A stretch of DNA of 64,000 nt, taken from Ornithodoros turicata. Lineage: Eukaryota; Arthropoda; Arachnida; Ixodida; Argasidae. The position numbers and the translations under genes were made by a program. Shown here in pieces: positions 12,080-22,609 of the stretch. Under the pieces are notes generated by a model that did not search any database, was not told the DNA's origin, and saw only the letters and a list, made by a program, of their open reading frames with translations. Position 1 is the stretch's first letter, and every line of letters begins with the position of its first letter. The stretch is from NCBI RefSeq assembly GCF_037126465.1, contig NC_088209.1, forward strand, positions 11,230,052 through 11,294,051, read 5' to 3'.

Positions 12080-12960
12080 CAGGGAAGGGTAACGGTAATG
12101 GTAACGGAAACAGAAACGGTATATTACCGAAATTGGAGATCGTAACGATAACGGAAACGGAAACGCATGCCACGGTCCTCAATTACCGGAACAGAAACGG
12201 AAACGAATTTATCGTCCGGTATTGAATTCGGGTAATGGCTATTCCTGTTGTGCGATGACATTTGAGTGACTTTTCATATTTTGTTTTTGTATTTTGATGA
12301 CTCCATTCCCTGTAATGCTCTAAATACTGCACAAGAGCATGGAAAGAAAGCGCAATATTGGATATCGAGGGTGCATCCGTCGCTTACCTCATCCCAGTCC
12401 TCATAACTCCATGACATCAACACATGACTATACTCTGCCATAGCACGAGGGTGACAGCCTACGATTTTTAGTTACTTATTTTGTACTTCTTCTCTCTTTC
12501 TTTCTTTTTTTTCATTTCACCGTGGCCATGGCAGTATTATTTACGACTGAAAGCATAGAAATCATAAGTGACTGAGAGCGTCCGCTTATAAATGCGACAT
12601 TGGATGAAGGTTACGCCTATCGTGAGTTGCTGGACTCCGAGTGACTGAAGATTGAAGACATGTTCCTACTTTTTAAAAAAAAAAAGCTTGCAAGATCTGC
12701 GCATCCCAACGACGTAAAATTACTTGTGTAGTGTGTACGCGTGACACCGAAGCAGCACTTTTGCAGAACAGGGTGCTGATAGAGCCGGACGGGCTGTCCT
12801 CCCGCAGCTCTGTAACAACAGTTCCATTACCGGAAACAGTAACGGAAACGTAACAGAAACGAAATTGACAGGCCGGTATCAGAAACGGATAACGGAAACG
12901 AAAATATAGCAGTAACGAAAATGAAAACGGTAACCAAAATACGTCCGTTATCCTTCCCTG
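12080..12960. mobile_element. hAT-type non-autonomous element with GTAACGG subterminal repeats
   Basis: The ends are CAGGGAAGGGTAACGG and CCGTTATCCTTCCCTG, typical hAT-like 'CAGGG' termini. Subterminal regions are packed with 'ggtaacgg', 'ggaaacgg' and similar units at both ends. Flanking sequence gives a probable 8-bp duplication, 'gtgttg(t)a' on both sides with one base missing on the left. A shorter relative lies at 33416-34083. No transposase is visible. Confidence 0.8.
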
Positions 12961-13046
12961 GTGTTGTATGCCGGCTGACTCCTGTAACGAGGACCGTCGG
13001 CGGGTCAACAGTATCCTAAATAAATAAATAAATAAATAAATAAATT
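12961..13046 (+). mobile_element. 3' end of the CR1/Jockey-type LINE with (taaa)n tail
   Basis: The 'tatgccggctgactcctgtaacgaggaccg' segment followed by (taaa)n at 13014-13043 is a typical short-tandem LINE 3' terminus. It joins directly to 12079 if the hAT-type element is removed. Confidence 0.75.
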
Positions 13047-14040
13047 CTTCAGCACGGTGACGGGTAAAATCAATGGTCGTATATTTTACCCACTCGTTCA
13101 TGCCACTTGTAACGCCGTCTTTTCCATCGAGAAACTGCCGTACGCGGTCACCGAATTATTTGCCGTGCGAGTCACGCAAAGAAAGCTTTCAACGAGCGTC
13201 CATAAATTCGACGCTGCTTTTTTTCTTTCGCGACCGAATCAGACAGTGTCGTGGAATGCATTCCGCGTACGTCTATTCCGTCTGGACGACCAACAGCTAG
13301 ACAACAGCCACGAGTTTCTATTGTATAATTTCTCTAACGTCACTCGACTAACCCCCGCCCCCCGACACCTGCCATTTCACGCACATGATAGCCATATCCA
13401 TTACCATATTACCATACTCGTAAGACAAGTACACACTGCTGAACACACACACACACACACACATTGAGTGGCGCATTAAATAAATTTGCTTTCTTTAGCC
13501 ACGCGACCAGAAAGACACTGGCAGGTGCTTTCGTGAAAGCCCTTTTATAATCTGTCCGTGATCGGATTAAAGACAAGCGACACGGAAATCCTTTTTCTCA
13601 CTGAGCTATTGGTTGGTGCGTTTAAATCGGATTTAATGGCGGGTGAGTGTAGCTTCCGAAGTGGCCGGGGATTTTGGCAGGATTTGGTGCGGATCACATA
13701 TGTGAAACAGGCCAGCGTATAAAGATGTTTGGGTTGGGGCGCAGTCAGTCTGCGGGTCAGAAATGGGCCGCCTCAAAGGTGTTTGTGTAGCCCATCTGTT
13801 GGACTCATTTTCGTGATTATGCTTAGTCGGGAGTCGGAAAAGTGGATTGTTCTAAGTCTGGGCAACGTAGTCATTTAGATAAATTGGTTTCTGCTTAATT
13901 TGGTAATGGAGTTCTTCACTCGCGTTCTTTCACAAAGTGCCATGCCAGAATTGGTATGTCCATTAAAGGAGCTCTAGCTCCTGTCGATTAGTATATTGAT
14001 TGGTTGAAAAATATATAAATAAATAAATAAATAAACTAGA
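13047..14040. other. anonymous DNA with (CA)n and a LINE-like (taaa)n terminus
   Basis: It holds a (ca)n run at 13443-13463 and another (taaa)n tract at 14013-14033, which may be the 3' end of a decayed LINE. No coding motif was recognised. Confidence 0.45.
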
Positions 14041-14136
14041 TATATAAATGTGAGTCTCGACAGAGTATGGGGACAGGCTACTCCTGAAAAAGCGAATACA
14101 AAAAGAAAAAAATAGAACACGAGAACAATAATAATA

Positions 14137-14372
14137 ATTCGTGGGTTAATGTCGCGAGAGAACTATACATGAGCAACGCCACGCTGGTCATCTATGGATA
14201 AATTTTGCCATCCTGAGGGTGCGCCGAAAGTTCAGGCCTCGCGGAAGACGGCGTGTCCAAGCAACTTGAACCCTGCCACCAAGTAGCTGGAGTCCTCAGG
14301 CTCGGTTCGATCCCACAACCTTGTGACCAGTAGGAGAACACGCTACCAGCCGAGGTACCGAGGCCGGTAGAA
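14137..14372 (-). repeat. tRNA-derived SINE (family B), decayed
   Basis: It matches the better copy at 40804-41096 in order: 'gtcgcgagagaac', 'atgagcaacgcca', 'ggatgaattttgcc-like', 'gcggaagacggcgtgtc(c/t)aagcaactt', 'ccctgccaccaagt.gctgg' and the reverse-complemented tRNA-like head ending 'accgaggccg'. The tRNA head lies at the right end, so transcription would run leftward. Confidence 0.7.
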
Positions 14373-14375
14373 CTG

Positions 14376-14760
14376 TGGTGGCGCTGGTGCATGGGAGCGC
14401 TGAAGAAGGACGAAGAGAAGCGGCGGAGGCAGTTCCTTGCAGGTGCAGCTCGAGAGAGGGTGCAGACTGGCTTCGCTGGAAAAGAACTGGACCGAAACTT
14501 CTGGCTCGAACCGCAGACCTGGCAGACACCGGCCCTTGGTGGACTACAACCTACACTGCACTTCCCACTCTATCCCAGCTGCCGCCTCACCGTCACGTCG
14601 TACGAGGGTTCTCCATCATCCCGGGCAGGTCCGACGACATCCCTGGCAGCCAATACCTCCAAGGGAGTAAAATCACGTTTGAAACCCTCTGTTGTGCCTG
14701 TGTCTCGATGTTTCCCACTATGCTCCCCACACCAGGTGTAGGCCAGCTCACCGCGAGGTG
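14376..14760 (+). other. overlapping short ORFs, no domain recognised
   Basis: Two frames stay open for 116-128 codons, but neither translation matches a family I know. The sequence directly abuts a SINE and a half MITE. This may be the body of another repeat. Confidence 0.3.
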
Positions 14761-14763
14761 AAC

Positions 14764-14836
14764 GGGCTCATTCACCACACGGAGTGATATCGTTATCACC
14801 CCCGATTTGTCGAAAGCGCGGGGCGTACGCCTTTTT
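14764..14836. mobile_element. half-arm fragment of the palindromic MITE
   Basis: 'gtgatatcgttatc', 'gatttgtcgaaagcgcggggcgtacgcctttttg' match the left inner arm of the MITE family; the other arm is absent. Confidence 0.55.
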
Positions 14837-14867
14837 GGGCAACGAAAGGGCGAATCAACTAGCGTCC

Positions 14868-15095
14868 TCGGCACACCTGAGCTAATAGCCCTCGTTTACC
14901 AAGTCCGGCCGACTCCGACAGGCAAATGGCTGTTCTGCAACTTGTTGAACAGCGCCACCTTGGAATACGGGACTCGATGCACCATTATCGCCCCCTTCTT
15001 CCCATGAAAAACCTCAATCGAGGCGTACAGACGATGCTCCATAGGCTACGCACTGGATCTGCGTTCACGAACTCTCAACTATTGAAGATCGGCTC
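14868..15095 (+). pseudogene. LINE ORF2 C-terminal fragment, part 1
   Basis: Near 15035-15095 the reading 'HRLRTGSAFTNSQLLKIGS' matches the conserved LINE segment that precedes the C-terminal zinc-binding motif. The motif itself follows after the inserted MITE at 15343. Earlier frames (14868-15000) are degenerate. Confidence 0.6.
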
Positions 15096-15097
15096 TA

Positions 15098-15340
15098 CAC
15101 TCTTAAAAATGAACTTCACTGCATAGCACGCCCCTAGCCAACCAGCATCTCGAATGATATCGTTATCTGCCCTGATTTCTTGAAAACGGGAGGCGTACGC
15201 CTATTTTGTGACAATTAGCATAAGTGTCACAAAAAAGGCGTACGCCTCCCGTTTTCAACAAATCAGGACAGATAACGATACCATTCGAGATGATGGTTGG
15301 CTAGGAGCGTGCTATGCGGTGAAGTTCATTTTTAAGAGTG
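15098..15340. mobile_element. palindromic TA-MITE, subfamily 1, inserted in a LINE
   Basis: Both 11-bp ends (cactcttaaaa / ttttaagagtg form) are present with TA at 15096-15097 and 15341-15342. The arms are long and nearly perfect, with 'tttgttgaaaacgggaggcgtacgcc' type sequence around the centre. It separates a LINE reading frame: '...LLKIGS' upstream and 'ADAGCGHCQEPETIEH...' downstream. Confidence 0.9.
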
Positions 15341-15342
15341 TA

Positions 15343-15745
15343 GGGCTGACGCCGGCTGCGGACACTGTCAAGAGCCTGAAACAATCGAGCACGTCCCGCG
15401 AAAATGCCGAGCATACCATTCCGCGTACAAAGCCCATCTCTCTCACTCCAGCTCTGCAACACTAGCGGACATCATCTATTCCCGTGGTGGTTATGCCGAA
15501 CGTTCAGCTCAAGCAAGAAACCTTATTCTCTTTCTGCAGGAGGCGGGTCTCACCCGACGATCCCTCGAGCACTTTGCATTCCCGGACGGACTCTCGCAAT
15601 TTCTACGCTGCTCCACCTGTCATCCTCCATCCGACTTCCTTTTCTTTTTTTTCTTTTCTTTTTTGCTATAGTCGTGACGACGCGCACTTGTGTGCGGCCA
15701 ACAACGCCGAGCTGACTCTGTCATTACGCCCCCCCCCCGTTTTTT
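15343..15745 (+). pseudogene. LINE ORF2 C-terminal zinc-binding tail and 3' UTR
   Basis: One frame reads 'AGCGHCQEPETIEHVPRKC', a C-x2-C...H...C arrangement found at the C-terminus of I/R1/LOA-like LINE ORF2 proteins. A helical 'ARNLILFLQEAGLTRRSLEHF' segment and a T/C-rich 3' UTR follow. It continues the fragment at 14868-15095. Confidence 0.7.
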
Positions 15746-15789
15746 AAGAACAGTTGACATCGTGCAATTTCGGCAACGTGATTTGAATA

Positions 15790-16345
15790 TAGGTTGTTGA
15801 AAGAAGATCTGATTAATTTCTGTTAGACAAGCACATTTTTAATTAAAAGGCTGTTGGAGCAGCCCTAATGCTATTTTAGCAGGCGGGTCATGCGGCCAGG
15901 AGGACATCCTGCACAACAGCGTTCGCAGCTACTGGACGACTAATTAGTTAAAATTCATTAATTAACACAATTCTTTCGCGAAATACGGGAGAGCTGCAAT
16001 GAAGCCAGCCTCTATTCAAATCCATTGTACAAGTCTTTGTAGAATCCATTGTATAGAAGAGGATACCTTGAGACATAAATTTCCGAATTTCGCAATGCAA
16101 ATGCCGTATTGGTTGTGGCGCATATCAGTGGGCGCTCTTATGGTGCCCCCGCACTGCCGTATTCGTTGCGGCGAATATTACTGGACGCGGGCGTGACGAC
16201 CCCACACCGCTGTAATGGCGATCGGATGACGTCAAGCAAGATGGCTGCTCTCCAGGAAACTGCCATATACGAACCATGTATAATATACAGGGGGCTCTTT
16301 TTAAGTGTTGCATGTGGACAACGCTAGGTCTGAAACCAGAACTAC
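15790..16345. repeat. dispersed repeat, partly shared with 19235-19430
   Basis: The left part resembles the 1374-2135 transposon. The right part ('ggatgacgtcaagcaagatggctgctctccaggaa') is repeated with about 85-90 per cent identity by eye at 19235-19430, inside the homeobox gene intron. No termini could be defined. Confidence 0.55.
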
Positions 16346-17454
16346 GCACTTCTCGGGCGCAGAAACGACCGACACGGCCTTTACCTTCTCTGGGCCAGAG
16401 AGCGGTGATAGTGGCGATTGAACTATTTGCCGTGGTCGGGCATGCTCAGGCATGCAACGTCACGTCTATCCCTGGGAAGATCGTGCGCCGTGGGTCGACT
16501 TCACGGAGAACTGTGCCAAGATTTGTCTTGCAACGTACCCAATCCAAACAGCGTAGCCGGCGCACGGATTCGAACACTTTCACGTCGTGAACTGAAGGTA
16601 AAGTTTGGAGGAACTACGTGGCGAAGTGTCTGTCCAATCGCAAAGCAGCGATAACAGGCTATCGGAGACAAGCCGGCATGGATCCATCGAAGAAACCGGG
16701 CGCAACTCACCTTGAAAAGTTGCTCCCTTAATTGGGGCCTCGTGGTACTTATTGCAGCTAGAGCAATTGCAAAAATGGGAATGCAATTCTCGAATATGCC
16801 GCAATTTTTAGGTTCAGCAGGTCATGCACTGTTATAAAAATGTATACCTTTTAGGGTATAAACGGCTTGTCCGAGGGCACACACCTTTTGAAGTATAAAC
16901 GCTACTGAGGTCGCTCCACGGATAATAAGGGAGAGAGGGAACTGGGGAGCTGCGCAGAGGCCGGTCAAATTATAGCGTCTTCTTCGAAAGTACGAGTGTG
17001 TAGCATCGGCTGGATGAGTCTGGATGAGCCGGTGCAATAACCTCATGTTCGAGAATGGTCAGCAGCCTGGGGCATCTCTCGCAAATCTGCGCGGTTTCCT
17101 AGAAGGATATCTAATAAAACTAATTACCGAAGTTACAAAACGACCCACTTCACGTGCTGACGTTTGTTCATTTTGGCGTCTGCAGTGACGTGTGACACGA
17201 TCGGTTCAGAACCCATAGCGTTCGCGCATGGCAAACTGCTATCTTATTAGGCTTATTAGACCATCTTGAACAGAGCTGCCTGCTTTTTAACATACTACTA
17301 AACCCTTTCCTTTCACCAGATATACCAAGAGGGCCTATAGGGCCATCACATGATTAAAGGAGCTATGAACTGTACCAAGCGAGCCCGCTGTCTGTATCGG
17401 CTCCAAACGGCGATTTCAACGTGTTGTCTGTGACACCTTTTGTATAGGTGAATT
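16346..17454. other. anonymous DNA
   Basis: Short ORFs only, with no family motifs. Two near copies of 'ttttagg(g/-)tataaacg' near 16850 and 16890 are noted but unexplained. Confidence 0.4.
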
Positions 17455-17469
17455 TGATAGGTGCGTATC

Positions 17470-17690
17470 TTCGGCACATTGCACGCTCTTAGCCAACCAT
17501 CTTCCCGAATGACGACGTTCTCGCCCATGATTTGTTGATAACGAGAGGCGGAGCCTATTATGCATCTACTATGCACAGCTACAAAATGGGCTACGCCTCC
17601 CGTTTTCAACAAATCAGAGTCGAGAACGTTGTCATTCGGGATGATGGTTGACTATAGGAGCATGCCATGTATAGCGAAGTTCATCTTGAG
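17470..17690. mobile_element. palindromic MITE, ends eroded
   Basis: Arms with 'gcacgctcttagccaaccatc', 'gacgttctcgcccatgatttgttga' and 'gcggagcctatt' pair with 'ggctacgcctcccgttttcaacaaatcag' and 'gatgatggttg'. The distal CACTCTTAAAA ends are lost on both sides. The centre resembles the copy at 28367-28605 more than subfamily 2. Confidence 0.7.
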
Positions 17691-17699
17691 GAGGGTAAA

Positions 17700-18360
17700 G
17701 CAGAACGTTATGTGTCTTCTGCGTTGGAGTCTGATTGGGTGCCACAATTCTTCAGATGACGTAACGATGGATAGAGGTATCTGGACGGCGGTGCTTCTAC
17801 TCGCCCGAATACGAAAGAGTGCGTTTTTGTAATAACGCTGCACAAGTTATGAAGGTGAAGAATTGAACAATAAATTGTAAATAGAATTACGAAGCGTAGA
17901 AGAACAATATTACATCTAATAATCCCGTAACAAAATACATGCAGATAGGAGTTCTTACCTCCTTTAAAGGGTTTGAGAAACCATACGGATAGAACTTTGT
18001 CTCTGGCGGGGTCTGTACGCTGTAACTCCGTGACGCGGGAGCGCGGCATGAAGGGGTTTCGACGAAGATGTTTTGTACCCATAAATCTATATTTCAACCA
18101 TTATTTCGTTAAATATTCAGGATTAGGTTCACAACCTCTTTGAGAACGTAAAATGTTTCGAATAGCAATGCACCTCCTAGAAACAGATGTTAGAAAGCTG
18201 CTTCATGTATCAATGCGTCTGATACTTTATACCGAGTAAACTTTCAAGGTATTCGAATACGCCAGATGTATAGTACGTATGTTTTCCAGTCAAGGGGCAG
18301 ATGTCATGACCGTAACACAAATCATTCATCTCGGACCTTGATACAGTAATACAACCGAAA
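17700..18360. other. anonymous DNA downstream of the homeobox gene
   Basis: No ORF with a recognisable domain and no repeat ends. It lies 3' of the probable polyadenylation signal of the minus-strand homeobox gene. Confidence 0.4.
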
Positions 18361-18363
18361 AAC

Positions 18364-18369
18364 TTTTAT
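18364..18369 (-). promoter_or_regulatory. candidate polyadenylation signal AATAAA
   Basis: TTTATT on the plus strand reads AATAAA on the minus strand, about 210 bases after the stop codon of the homeobox gene and next to a homopolymer run. The hexamer and its position fit a 3' end, but such a motif is common by chance in A/T tracts. Confidence 0.4.
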
Positions 18370-18577
18370 TTCTTTTTTTTTTTTGCAGTGCCACTTCACT
18401 TCACCCGTGCAACCACACATTCATCGCACTTCCCTTGCCGACAAAACCTTACAAGAGGTCTGCCTTGCAGTGGCCACCTCACAACCCTAGTACGGCCACG
18501 AAGGCAACGGCAGAGACATCCCAGGTTCCAGAGACTCTTGGACCTGGTTGCTGGAACGTGACATTTACTGTTGAAGC

Positions 18578-18831
18578 CTAGTCATTCGTAGTAGTGTTGC
18601 AGCTGGTAGAGGTTCTGGGAAACGCAGTAGCAGCCTTGGTACACCAGTAGAGGGCGTTGGGCGCTGCAATGCACGGGAAAGAATGGGCAGCACCTGGAAA
18701 CGCGAACGGCTGCAAGTGCAAGGGACGTTGAGCGCTCGTTGTTGGTACAGGAATCGCATGAGACGTTGATGGTGATCTTCCACTGTAGTTCCTACTCAAA
18801 TGAGCAGCCGTGTGTTCCACGGTCTCAGGTT
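18578..18831 (-). CDS. homeobox gene, terminal coding exon
   Basis: On the minus strand the acceptor (a pyrimidine-rich run ending ctaaacacag) is followed by an exon open for 84 codons to TAG at 18580-18578. It is entered in phase 1, exactly the phase in which the preceding exon (20014-19919) leaves. It encodes a Ser/Thr/Pro-rich tail (GRSPSTSHAIPVPTTSAQ, PLHLQPFAFPGAAHSF) with no OAR motif that I can see at the end (…SCNTTTND). A candidate AATAAA lies about 210 bases downstream. Low-complexity tails like this are common in homeodomain transcription factors. The splice model is an inference from sequence and phase. Confidence 0.7.
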
Positions 18832-19234
18832 CTGTGTTTAGGAAGAAAACACACGCACAGTATAAGGAATACACAAAGTATCATAGTACGCTCATAAAGG
18901 GGCTTCATCCTGTCGCACCCGGAAACATGTGTATGAGTCATAGTATCATAGTTTACCTGGCCAAATTCCACTTTCGATAGCAGGTTACATATTTTTAAAA
19001 ATGAATTTTTCGAAATAAGCACTGCCTCTGCATCTAAGGAAGCCACAGCGATAGTAACATCATGATGACGTAGGCTAGGAAAACGAATTCGAGTGCAGGG
19101 CAGGCTCTCCGACGTCTTGCCGCTTTCGCACCGCAATATACTTTGAAAAGACATCGGTAAATATATATGCCAATTTTCGCTTATCAGCGCAATCTTTGAC
19201 GTGATCATGTCGCGGGGAACCAGCTGTTACGTTC

Positions 19235-19430
19235 CTTATTGCTATACATTGGTTTCGGCGCAATATCACTGGGCGCGGGCACGATGCCCCAACAGTGTTG
19301 TAACGGCCATCGGATGACGTCAAGCAAGATGGCTGCTCTCCAGGAAATTGCATTGTACGAACCATTTATAACATACAGGGTGCCTTTTTGTAGGTGTTGC
19401 CTGTGGACAACGCTAAGCCTGAAATGAAAC
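19235..19430. repeat. dispersed repeat in the homeobox gene intron
   Basis: It shares 'catcggatgacgtcaagcaagatggctgctctccaggaa' type sequence with 16100-16345 and lies between exons 19919-20014 and 18578-18831. Confidence 0.6.
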
Positions 19431-19918
19431 AGCCCTTTTACGTCAATTTCGCTAGCAAATTAAGAATATTATGCGTTCTCTGTCAAATTTGGTACTTTTC
19501 TCGCCGGTGGGTTCACAGGCAGAAATCTGTTAAACTACGCCGTTAACATACACGGCATGTCTGCAGCTTTACTGTATACATTTTGCAGTGTAGTTAACGA
19601 CTATAACAGCTACAGATGTACAAAGCCACGTACTGGGAAGTGTCTTAACGTGATATGTTCCGCGACACAATCCGACACGAACTTTTTTTCTCCGTGGTCA
19701 TCTTGTCATCGGGTGGCGTCTTCGATTTTCTCACGTTTGACGACATGGGTCACGCTCACGGAAACACGTTTGATCGGTTCAGCCTTTTCCTTCTCATGCT
19801 ATCATCATGTATCTGTTGTTGCTATATTGTTCACTTAATACAAGTTTAACCCAGGTCCGAAATAACACTAGAAGGTGCTAGTATTTGTAGCGAAAATTTA
19901 ATGAAAAGAATGTCTCAC

Positions 19919-20014
19919 CTGTGTGTTCGCTAGCATTGCTCCTTGCCATCGAAAGTTGATTATCACCAATAACGTTGTTTTCCTGCAGGAGATTGTCTTT
20001 CTTCACATCTGGCC
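19919..20014 (-). CDS. homeobox gene, penultimate exon
   Basis: This 96-bp exon on the minus strand has a clear acceptor (gtttctag before GGCCAG) and a strong donor (ACACAG followed by GTGAGA). It is entered and left in phase 1 and is open throughout, coding PDVKKDNLLQENNVIGDN and continuing to SNASEHT. No domain is recognised. It is short and acidic/polar, in the variable region C-terminal to a homeodomain. The exact match of phase on both sides is the main reason to believe it. Confidence 0.7.
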
Positions 20015-20085
20015 CTAGAAACACCAACAGTCAAATGCCGTCATCATGTAATGCTCCTTCTTCAAGAGCGGATCCTGTGACGTAC

Positions 20086-20230
20086 CTGCGATATCACGTG
20101 TCGATACAGAAGGCGTACTATCTTCTTCTGCAGCTTCTTCGCTGTTGTTCACGATAACGGGCTTTTTCGAGGGAGACAATCGAAGCTTCTGGTTCTTTCG
20201 CTGCTTGGCGCGCCGGTTCTTGAACCACAC
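20086..20230 (-). CDS. homeobox gene exon with homeodomain helix 3 (K50, paired-like type)
   Basis: The minus-strand acceptor (ttctgcag) is followed by codons for VWFKNRRAKQRKNQ, residues 47-60 of a homeodomain. The recognition helix has the invariant W48, F49, N51 and R53 and lysine at position 50, the bicoid/Otx/Gsc-type DNA-specificity residue. An intron between residues 46 and 47 is a well-known position in paired-like homeobox genes. The exon continues with a basic then acidic linker (LRLSPSKKPVIVNN, EEAAEED) and ends at a GCAG/GTACGT donor in phase 1. The product would be a nuclear DNA-binding transcription factor. The residues after the helix differ from the Gsc, Otx and Pitx versions I know, so I do not assign a name. 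The exon coding residues 1-46 was not found in the window and is probably beyond a long intron. Confidence 0.8.
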
Positions 20231-20231
20231 C

Positions 20232-20930
20232 TGCAGAAAGGAACGAAAGAAAAAGTCAACTGAACGTCTTATCATTGGCACGTCGACGATTTAGCCTTGA
20301 GTCGCCCGACTCTCTTACGTCATTACCGACATCATTCATCATCACATCAAGGGAGACGTTATGTTGAATCACAGACAGTCAGATGTAATGGGCGATGACG
20401 CTGACGTTCAATGACGGGTCGGGTTATGATGCTGACGCAGAGTGATAGGTTATGACGTTGATGTGATGGACTGTGAGGCTCACCATGATAGGATGTCGAA
20501 TTAATTGCGTGAAGAGTGCCAAACTATACCGCACCTCGACGTTGGTGAGAGTTTCGGCGCAAGTTCGCACACTTTCATCTCATGAAACCTTCATATTACA
20601 TCCCACATTCACTCGCAGGTCTTCAGCTCAAAGTCTCACTTCCCACAACCATCGCACGTCTTGAACACATGCATCGCCTCCTAGCCCTTGTAGCCATCCG
20701 TGGACGAAGACAAAAGCGCTTCACTATACTGACTTACGCTACACACACTGAATGTTCCTTAAGTTTATCCGCGAAGCTGTGGAATGAGGTTGCGGGTTGA
20801 GAAAGTCCCAAAGAGACTGTGTCCTCTGCGACTTGCCATCATTGCTGACCTATAATCATGTAGAGGGCATAGTAGGTCTTCGAATTCACTCATGATGGCC
20901 ATCACCGACATCATTCACCGTAACATCACT
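20232..20930. other. presumed upstream intron of the homeobox gene
   Basis: No homeodomain N-terminal half can be read on the minus strand here. Stretches at 20365-20470 are loose variants of the 'gatg(t/a)tga' composition of the minisatellite that follows. Confidence 0.45.
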
Positions 20931-20932
20931 CA

Positions 20933-21430
20933 GAATGATGTGATATTGAGTGATGGGCAATATGATGTGATGTGATGTTGAGTTTGATGTTGAGTGATGA
21001 ACAATGATGTGATGTTGAGTTTGATGTTGAGCGATTGACAATGATGTGATGTGATGTTGAGTTTGATGTTGAGTGATGGACAATGATGTGGTGTGATGTT
21101 GAGTTTGATGTTGAGTGATGGGCAATGATGTGATGTGATTTTGAGTTTGATGTTGAATGATGGACAATGATGTGATGTGATGTTGGGTTTGATGCTGCTA
21201 GTGATGAGCAATGATGTGGTGTGATGTTGAGTTTCATGTCGAGTGATCGGCAGTGATGCAATGTGATGTTGAGTTTGATGTTGAGTGATGGGCAACGATG
21301 TGATGTGATGTTGAGTTTGATGTTGAATGATGGGTAGCGATGTGATGTTGATCTTAATGTTAATGAAGGGTAATGATGTGCTGTTATGTTGAGTGTGATA
21401 TTGAATTGTGGGTTATGATGCGATGTTGAC
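20933..21430. repeat. 42-bp minisatellite
   Basis: Units beginning 'caatgatgtg' start at about 21002, 21039, 21081, 21123, 21165, 21209, 21251, 21293 and 21335. The spacing is 42 bp except for the first (37) and one of 44. Each contains 'gatgttgagtttgatgttga'. Because 42 is a multiple of three, long repetitive His/Ser/Thr ORFs appear on the minus strand; these are by-products. Units become irregular after 21345. Confidence 0.95.
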
Positions 21431-21439
21431 CCTAAAATG

Positions 21440-21905
21440 AGTTGAACCATGTTCGCAATATGTCTCTGGCTCCACGATACAGAGGGTGTCGCCCGCTTCA
21501 AGGGCTCTACTTCCGGTTGTTTCGAACTTTGCGGTCGCCTGTGTTACAATCGCAGTGGAATGGTACCATAAGTCGTTCGCAATATGACTTTAGCACCACG
21601 ATGAAGGGGATTGCCCATTTTAAAAGGCTCCGCCGCCACCGTTTTCGAAATTTTTATCACCTCTGTTACAATCCCATTACAATGGCATGAGAGAAGATGC
21701 TCATTATATGTCTCCGGCACAATAATTAAAGAGGTTTCGCCCGTTTTAAAGGACGCTCTACTGCCACCTTTTCCGAATCTTGTTGTGGCCTCTGTTACAC
21801 TACTAGTAGAATGAATGGCACGGCATAAGTCGTGGATAATATGTCTTTGGTACCATGATTGCAGAGGTTTCGTTCGTTCTAAAGGACTCTGCTGCCGCCG
21901 TAAAC
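21440..21905. repeat. ~125-bp tandem repeat, four units
   Basis: Units start near 21451, 21574, 21699 and 21832 with 'ttcgcaatatg(t/a)ct'. They share 'accacgat..agaggtttcgcccgttttaaagg(g/a)ctc' and 'cctctgttaca' segments. Identity between units is moderate, so the array is old. Confidence 0.85.
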
Positions 21906-22255
21906 GTCAATAGGTATTCGAATTACGTTCCACGCCTGTGCCTCCTGAAGAAGTTAAATGACGTTTCTACAACTGTGTGCACCGCTCTTTTAAACTGGAA
22001 TACACAGCATGCAGCGGCTGCACCACTAGCAGTAATGCGGTAAACAGTGATTCAAATTACGTTGCACAGCTGTGCTTCGGGTAGGAATAAGTAAGATTCC
22101 TAAAGCCGTCTGCATCGCCCCTTTCAACTGCATTATGCTCGTTGTACCATTGGAGCCCAAGCGGTAAACAGTATTCGAAATTGCATTGCCCTGCTGTGCT
22201 TCCGGTAGAAGTTTAAAAGGTCCTAGAAGCCTGCGGGCACCCTTCCCGCAAGTAC
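21906..22255. repeat. second ~125-130-bp tandem repeat, about three units
   Basis: Units start near 21913, 22047 and 22171 with 'attcgaattacgttcca' variants and end in 'gcggtaaaca'. It directly follows the preceding array and shares 'cgccg..aaacgtc' at the border. Confidence 0.8.
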
Positions 22256-22482
22256 GCAATAATACGTAATATTTAATACGCAATATTACGCAAAATACAA
22301 AAGAAACGCGTTCTCGTTACCCCTTGGTAGCTACGTAGTTACTCTTGCGTTACAGTGATAATGAACGGACTCAAAAATCAATATGTGCTGCATATGAATT
22401 GATTAACGACAGCGGATAAAGGCAGCGCATAACGTACTACCGATACGTCATGTGCTTCGTGTTGACTACAATTTCACCCACC

Positions 22483-22603
22483 ACTTAAAAACCCGAGACT
22501 GGGGAACAAAAACCGACAACACAGACAATGTCTCCGAGGGACCTGACAATCGAGACCTTGTCCGTGTTGTCGTCTTTCGTCCCCCAGTCTCGGGTTCTCA
22601 AGT
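22483..22603. mobile_element. short hairpin MITE (CCCGAGAC type)
   Basis: Inverted ends acttaaaaacccgagact and agtctcgggttctcaagt enclose a further self-complementary stretch ('ccgacaacacagacaa' with 'ttgtccgtgttgtcg'). The same family occurs at 35035-35111 with 21-bp perfect inverted ends. Confidence 0.75.
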
Positions 22604-22609
22604 TATGAA

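Noticed and set aside
20926..21501. 191-codon His/Ser/Thr-rich minus-strand ORF
   Set aside because: It is the translation of a 42-bp minisatellite, open only because 42 is divisible by three.
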